A stretch of DNA of 64,000 nt. It comes from Actinomycetes bacterium. Lineage in GTDB: Bacteria > Bacillota > Sulfobacillia > Sulfobacillales > JAIMBI01. The DNA is taken from contig JAIMBI010000002.1 of assembly GCA_023565505.1 (NCBI GenBank), positions 62,001 to 126,000 on the forward strand, in the 5' to 3' direction. Below the pieces are notes generated by a model. The model was not told where the DNA came from. It saw only the letters and a list, made by a program, of their open reading frames with translations, and searched no databases. The position numbers and the translations under genes were made by a program. Shown one piece after another: positions 61,024 to 64,000 of this stretch. Each line of letters opens with the position of its first letter. The first letter of the stretch is position 1.

Positions 61024-61989
61024 GTGGACAGCCGACATGCGGCGCCCGTGTTCGTGGCGCTCGACGACTACGAAGGCGAGTGGAGCCGCCAGCTCGCGGC
61101 GCACCGCTGGTCGCGTCCCGTGACGGTGCGGGTCCTGCGGGAACACGTGCCGTGGCCGGCCCTCGCCGACGCCATCCGGGACGCCCAGATCCTGGGGTTG
61201 ACGCGCGAGCGGACGCCGGTCACGGCGGAGATGGTGGCGGCCCTGCCGGCGCTCCGCGCCATCTCGCAGACGGGGACGGGACTCGCCCATCTGGACCTGG
61301 CGGCGTTGGCCGCGCGCGGCGTGACCGTGATGAACACGCCCGGCGGCGGCGCCGAGGCGGTCGCGGAACTGGCTCTCCTGCTCATGCTCATGCTGGCGCG
61401 GGAGGTGCGCACGCTCACCGACATCCTCGCCCAGGGCGCGTGGCGCCAGCCGCTCACGCGCGCTCTGGTGCGGAAGACGCTCGGCATCGTCGGGCTCGGG
61501 CAGATCGGTACGAAGATGGCGGCGTTGGGCAACGCGCTCGGCATGACCGTGCTGGCGTGGGGGCCGACCCTGGATCCGGAGCGCGCCCGGCAGCACGGGG
61601 CGACCTGGGTGCCGGTGGAGGACCTGTTCAGCCGGTCCGACTTCGTGTCGCTCCACCTGCGCCTGAACGATGCGACCCGGGGCCTTGTGGGTCCGGCCCT
61701 GCTGGACCGGATGAAGCCCACCGCGTGCCTCATCAACACCGCCCGGGGCGGCTTGGTGGACATGCAGCACCTGCGCCGGATGCTCCTCGAGGGGCGAATC
61801 GGGGGCGTCGGCCTGGACGTGTTCGACATCGAGCCCCTGCCCCCCGACGACGTGCTCCGCCGCCACCCGCGGGTGGTGGCCACGCCGCACGTGGGCTGGA
61901 TCGCGGACGAGGTGCTGGCGACGTACGTCGGGCAGGCGATTGCGAACGTCGAGCAACTGCTGGCGCGGTGGGAGGCAGAGGGCCGTTGA
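61024..61989 (+). CDS. D-2-hydroxyacid dehydrogenase (D-isomer-specific)
   Basis: A 321-residue NAD-dependent 2-hydroxyacid dehydrogenase. The Rossmann motif LGIVGLGQIGTKMAALG is central, and the catalytic Arg, Glu and His appear in NTARGGLVD, DIEPLP and TPHVGW. It interconverts a 2-oxoacid and a D-2-hydroxyacid, which is consistent with the ThDP enzyme of the same cluster acting on a 2-oxo or 2-hydroxy compound. GTG at 61024 follows AAGGAGGG. Confidence 0.89.
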   Translation: MDSRHAAPVFVALDDYEGEWSRQLAAHRWSRPVTVRVLREHVPWPALADAIRDAQILGLTRERTPVTAEMVAALPALRAISQTGTGLAHLDLAALAARGVTVMNTPGGGAEAVAELALLLMLMLAREVRTLTDILAQGAWRQPLTRALVRKTLGIVGLGQIGTKMAALGNALGMTVLAWGPTLDPERARQHGATWVPVEDLFSRSDFVSLHLRLNDATRGLVGPALLDRMKPTACLINTARGGLVDMQHLRRMLLEGRIGGVGLDVFDIEPLPPDDVLRRHPRVVATPHVGWIADEVLATYVGQAIANVEQLLARWEAEGR

Positions 61990-62014
61990 GCCCTGCGGAC
62001 GGGAGGTGGAGTCG

Positions 62015-62761
62015 GTGCTGCGGCGGCTGAAGCGCGCCACGGAGGTCGTGGCGCAGATCCAGGAGCGGATCCGGGCGGAGCGACTGGGTCCGGGCGCGAG
62101 CCTGGGGACGCTCAAGGACCTGTGTCGGGCGTATGAGGTGAGCCTGCCCACGATGCGCAACGCCCTCTACCTGCTTCAGCAGGACGGGACCGTGGTCGTC
62201 CGGGCGGGCCAGCAGGGCGGGGTGTTCGTGGCCCGCCCCGAGGCCCGCCCGGTGGTGCGGGCCTTCCGGCAGCTGTTGGTCAACGACCAGGTGCCGCTCG
62301 AGGACGTCCTGGAGCTGCGGGGCGTCATCGAGGGCGAGGCGGCGCGGCTCGCGGCGCTCAGGGCGCGGCCGGCGGAGGTGGCGGCCCTGGAGGCGTCGGT
62401 GGACCACCTCCGGGCGACCGTGGGCGAGCTCCAGAGCCCGTTCCTGGAGGAGAACCTCCGGTTCCACGGGCTGGTGGCCCGGGCGAGCCGGAACCGGCTG
62501 CTGTACCGCATGTTCCAGTGCGTGGAGTCGCTCCTGTACGAGTCCACGCGGGTCCGCTACCCGATCGCCGTCCAGGAGGCGGTGGTGGCGGCGCACGCCA
62601 AGATCGTGGAGGCCATCGCGGCTCGCGACGGAGCGCGGGCGCGGGGGCGGATGTTGGCCCACCTGGAGGCGTTCGCGCGCTACCGCCTGGAGGTCGCGGA
62701 GGCCCAACCCTGGCCGCCGGAGGAGATCCCGGACACGCCGTGGATTGACACAGCCCCTTAA
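62015..62761 (+). CDS. GntR-family transcriptional regulator with FCD domain
   Basis: A 248-residue repressor-type regulator. The N-terminal winged helix-turn-helix covers about residues 1-75 (TLKDLCRAYEVSLPTMRNALYLLQQ), followed by an FCD ligand-binding helical domain (EDVLELRGVIEGEAARLAAL; NLRFHGLVARASRN; VVAAHAKIVEAIAARD). FCD regulators usually sense organic acids of the pathway they control, so this one probably governs the 55.8-64 kb cluster. GTG at 62015 is at good spacing from GGGAGGTGG. Confidence 0.9.
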   Translation: MLRRLKRATEVVAQIQERIRAERLGPGASLGTLKDLCRAYEVSLPTMRNALYLLQQDGTVVVRAGQQGGVFVARPEARPVVRAFRQLLVNDQVPLEDVLELRGVIEGEAARLAALRARPAEVAALEASVDHLRATVGELQSPFLEENLRFHGLVARASRNRLLYRMFQCVESLLYESTRVRYPIAVQEAVVAAHAKIVEAIAARDGARARGRMLAHLEAFARYRLEVAEAQPWPPEEIPDTPWIDTAP

Positions 62762-62773
62762 ATCTTCTCAAAT
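62745..62773 (+). promoter_or_regulatory. Candidate promoter for the terminal acyl-CoA dehydrogenase
   Basis: A perfect TTGACA at 62745-62750, inside the 3' end of the regulator gene, is followed after 17 bases by TCAAAT at 62768-62773 (4 of 6). The patch at 62758-62795 is markedly AT-richer than its surroundings and could also hold a GntR operator, though I see no clear palindrome. Confidence 0.5.
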
Positions 62774-62839
62774 ATCGACAGGAATAAAAGCAGGGTCATC
62801 GACGCCGGTGCGCGGCGGGGAACGGGAGGCGGGCGGCGC

Positions 62840-64000
62840 ATGGATTTCTCCTTCACGCCGGAGCAGGAGCGCATCCGGGAGAGTACCCGGGCGCTCGTGG
62901 GGCGGTTTCCGCCGGAGTACTGGCGGCGCTGCGACCAGGAGGAGCGCTTTCCGCAGGAGTTCTGGGACGCCTGCGCGGAGGCCGGCATCCTCGGGGTCAT
63001 GATTCCCGAGGAGTACGGAGGCTCGGGGCTCGGGGTGACCGAGGCGTGCCTCATCCTCCAGGAGGTGGCCCGGTCCGACGCGGGCATGGACGGCTCGTCG
63101 ACGGTGCACCTGTCCATCTTCGGGCTGAACCCGGTCGTCAAACACGGCAGCGAGGCGCAGAAGCGGCGGTACCTGCCGGATGCGGCAGCCGGCCGGCTGC
63201 ACGTGTCCTTCGCCGTCACCGAACCGAACGCGGGGACGGACACCACCCGCATCGAGACGTTCGCCGAGCGGCGGGGCGACCGCTACGTCGTCCACGGCCG
63301 CAAGGTCTTCATCACCAAGGCCCAGGAGGCGCACCGGCTCCTGTTGCTGGCGCGCACGACGCCCTACGACGCGGTGCGCAAGAAGACGGACGGCATGAGC
63401 CTGTTCCTGGCCCCGGTGGACCCGGCCCACGTGCGCGTCAAGCCCATCCCCAAGATGGGGCGCAACGCCGTCGACACCAACGAGGTCTTCATCGAGGGCC
63501 TCGAGGTCGACGCGGAGGACCTCGTCGGGACCGAAGGCCGGGGCTTCTACCACCTCCTCGACGGCCTCAACCCGGAGCGGATCATGATCGCCGTGGAGGC
63601 CCTCGGCATCGGTCTCGGCGCCATCGAGCGGGCGGTGGCCTACGCCAACCAACGGGTGGTGTTCGGGCGGCCCATCGGGGCGAACCAGGGCATCCAGATG
63701 CCGCTCGCCGACGCTTACGCGCAGCTCAAGGCGGCGGAGCTCCTGGTCTACCAGGCCGCGTGGCTGTACGACCACGGCCGGCCGTGCGGTGCGGAGGCCA
63801 ACATGGCCAAGCTCAGGGCGTCGGAGGCGGCGTGCTACGCCGTGGACGTGGCGTTCCAGACCTTCGGCGGGTACGCCTACGCGCGCGAGTACGACATCGA
63901 GCGCCTGTACCGGCAGGTGCGGATGACCCGCATCGCGCCGGTCAGCAACGAGATGGTCAAGAACTACATCGGGGAGCACGTCCTGGGCCTGCCGCGGTCG
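62840..64000 (+). CDS. Acyl-CoA dehydrogenase, partial at the window end
   Basis: 387 residues are visible, open at the right edge with no stop yet seen. Motifs include IPEEYGGSGLGVTEACLIL, AVTEPNAGTDTTRIET, RVVFGRPIGANQGIQMPLADAYAQL and QTFGGYAYAREYDIERLYRQVRMTRIAPVS. It closely resembles the dehydrogenase at 48958 and ends in the same HVLGLPRS, so only one or a few residues are probably missing. ATG at 62840 follows GGGAGGCGGG. The promoter just upstream suggests it starts a new transcript after the regulator. Confidence 0.92.
   Translation, partial: MDFSFTPEQERIRESTRALVGRFPPEYWRRCDQEERFPQEFWDACAEAGILGVMIPEEYGGSGLGVTEACLILQEVARSDAGMDGSSTVHLSIFGLNPVVKHGSEAQKRRYLPDAAAGRLHVSFAVTEPNAGTDTTRIETFAERRGDRYVVHGRKVFITKAQEAHRLLLLARTTPYDAVRKKTDGMSLFLAPVDPAHVRVKPIPKMGRNAVDTNEVFIEGLEVDAEDLVGTEGRGFYHLLDGLNPERIMIAVEALGIGLGAIERAVAYANQRVVFGRPIGANQGIQMPLADAYAQLKAAELLVYQAAWLYDHGRPCGAEANMAKLRASEAACYAVDVAFQTFGGYAYAREYDIERLYRQVRMTRIAPVSNEMVKNYIGEHVLGLPRS

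Noticed and set aside
58309-62160. 1283-codon minus-strand frame under the acyl-CoA dehydrogenase/CoA-transferase cluster
   Set aside because: It is a GC-driven shadow of four clear plus-strand genes.

Overview
The window is a GC-rich bacterial chromosome segment with compact, mostly short-spaced operons, strong AGGAGG-type ribosome binding sites and many GTG starts. These traits fit a high-GC Bacillota lineage (Thermaerobacter/Symbiobacterium-like), but no rRNA, tRNA or lineage marker is visible, so the taxonomic guess is weak. I see no phage, IS element, CRISPR array, tRNA or rRNA. The content is dominated by CoA-ester chemistry: four AMP-forming acyl-CoA synthetases, four acyl-CoA dehydrogenases, three MaoC-type hydratases, three hotdog thioesterases, an enoyl-CoA hydratase and a family III CoA-transferase. 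Central 2-oxoacid metabolism, and leucine/isoleucine and proline synthesis genes, are interspersed.

Layout. 0.3-4.4 kb: two acetyl-CoA-synthetase-like ligases, then a convergent quinone oxidoreductase. 5.6-9.3 kb: leuCD facing a citramalate synthase across a strong bidirectional hairpin. 9.3-15.5 kb: a thioesterase diverging from an MscS channel, then an operon-like run of MBL hydrolase, HadA/HadB-like MaoC pair, acyl-CoA ligase and ACAD10/11- or LvaA-like phosphotransferase. 15.5-16.5 kb: about 1 kb without a supported gene, hairpin-rich. 16.5-22.1 kb: a PaiB-like flavoprotein, thioesterase, lactonase-like MBL protein, HtrA protease, AI-2E permease and D-amino acid aminotransferase. 22.3-23.5 kb: an MFS transporter gene with two compensated pairs of frameshifts. 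23.7-28.7 kb: reductase, enoyl-CoA hydratase, alpha/beta hydrolase, cyclase and Ldh-type dehydrogenase. 28.9-30.0 kb: a membrane-anchored sulfite-oxidase-fold molybdoenzyme. 30.0-33.6 kb (minus): nitrilase, amidohydrolase and acyl-CoA ligase. 33.8-37.8 kb: dienelactone hydrolase, a flavin/Fe-S oxidoreductase of the 2,4-dienoyl-CoA reductase/trimethylamine dehydrogenase type, and a DMT exporter. 37.8-39.8 kb (minus): proBA. 40.0-48.0 kb: korAB followed by a complete E1a-E1b-E2-E3 2-oxoacid dehydrogenase operon, then a diacylglycerol-kinase-like gene. 49.0-53.3 kb: acyl-CoA dehydrogenase, MaoC, MmgE/PrpD and a zinc alcohol dehydrogenase preceded by an 11-bp tandem repeat. 53.3-55.6 kb (minus): peroxiredoxin, L-2-hydroxyglutarate oxidase, thioesterase. 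55.8-64.0 kb: a catabolic cluster of ThDP enzyme, tandem large/small acyl-CoA dehydrogenases, CoA-transferase, 2-hydroxyacid dehydrogenase, FCD-type GntR regulator and a further acyl-CoA dehydrogenase running off the window.

Taken together the genes suggest a heterotroph that activates many organic acids to CoA esters, oxidises or hydrates them, and feeds acyl-CoA and 2-oxoacids into both ferredoxin-linked (KorAB) and NAD-linked (E1-E3) oxidation. The most distinctive points are the ligase + APH-family kinase + HadAB-like operon (a candidate 4-hydroxyacyl-CoA pathway), the tandem acyl-CoA dehydrogenase cluster, the cytochrome-b-like/molybdopterin fusion, the 11-bp repeat tract, and the disrupted MFS gene. 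Functional statements are from recognised motifs and family knowledge; substrates are inference.
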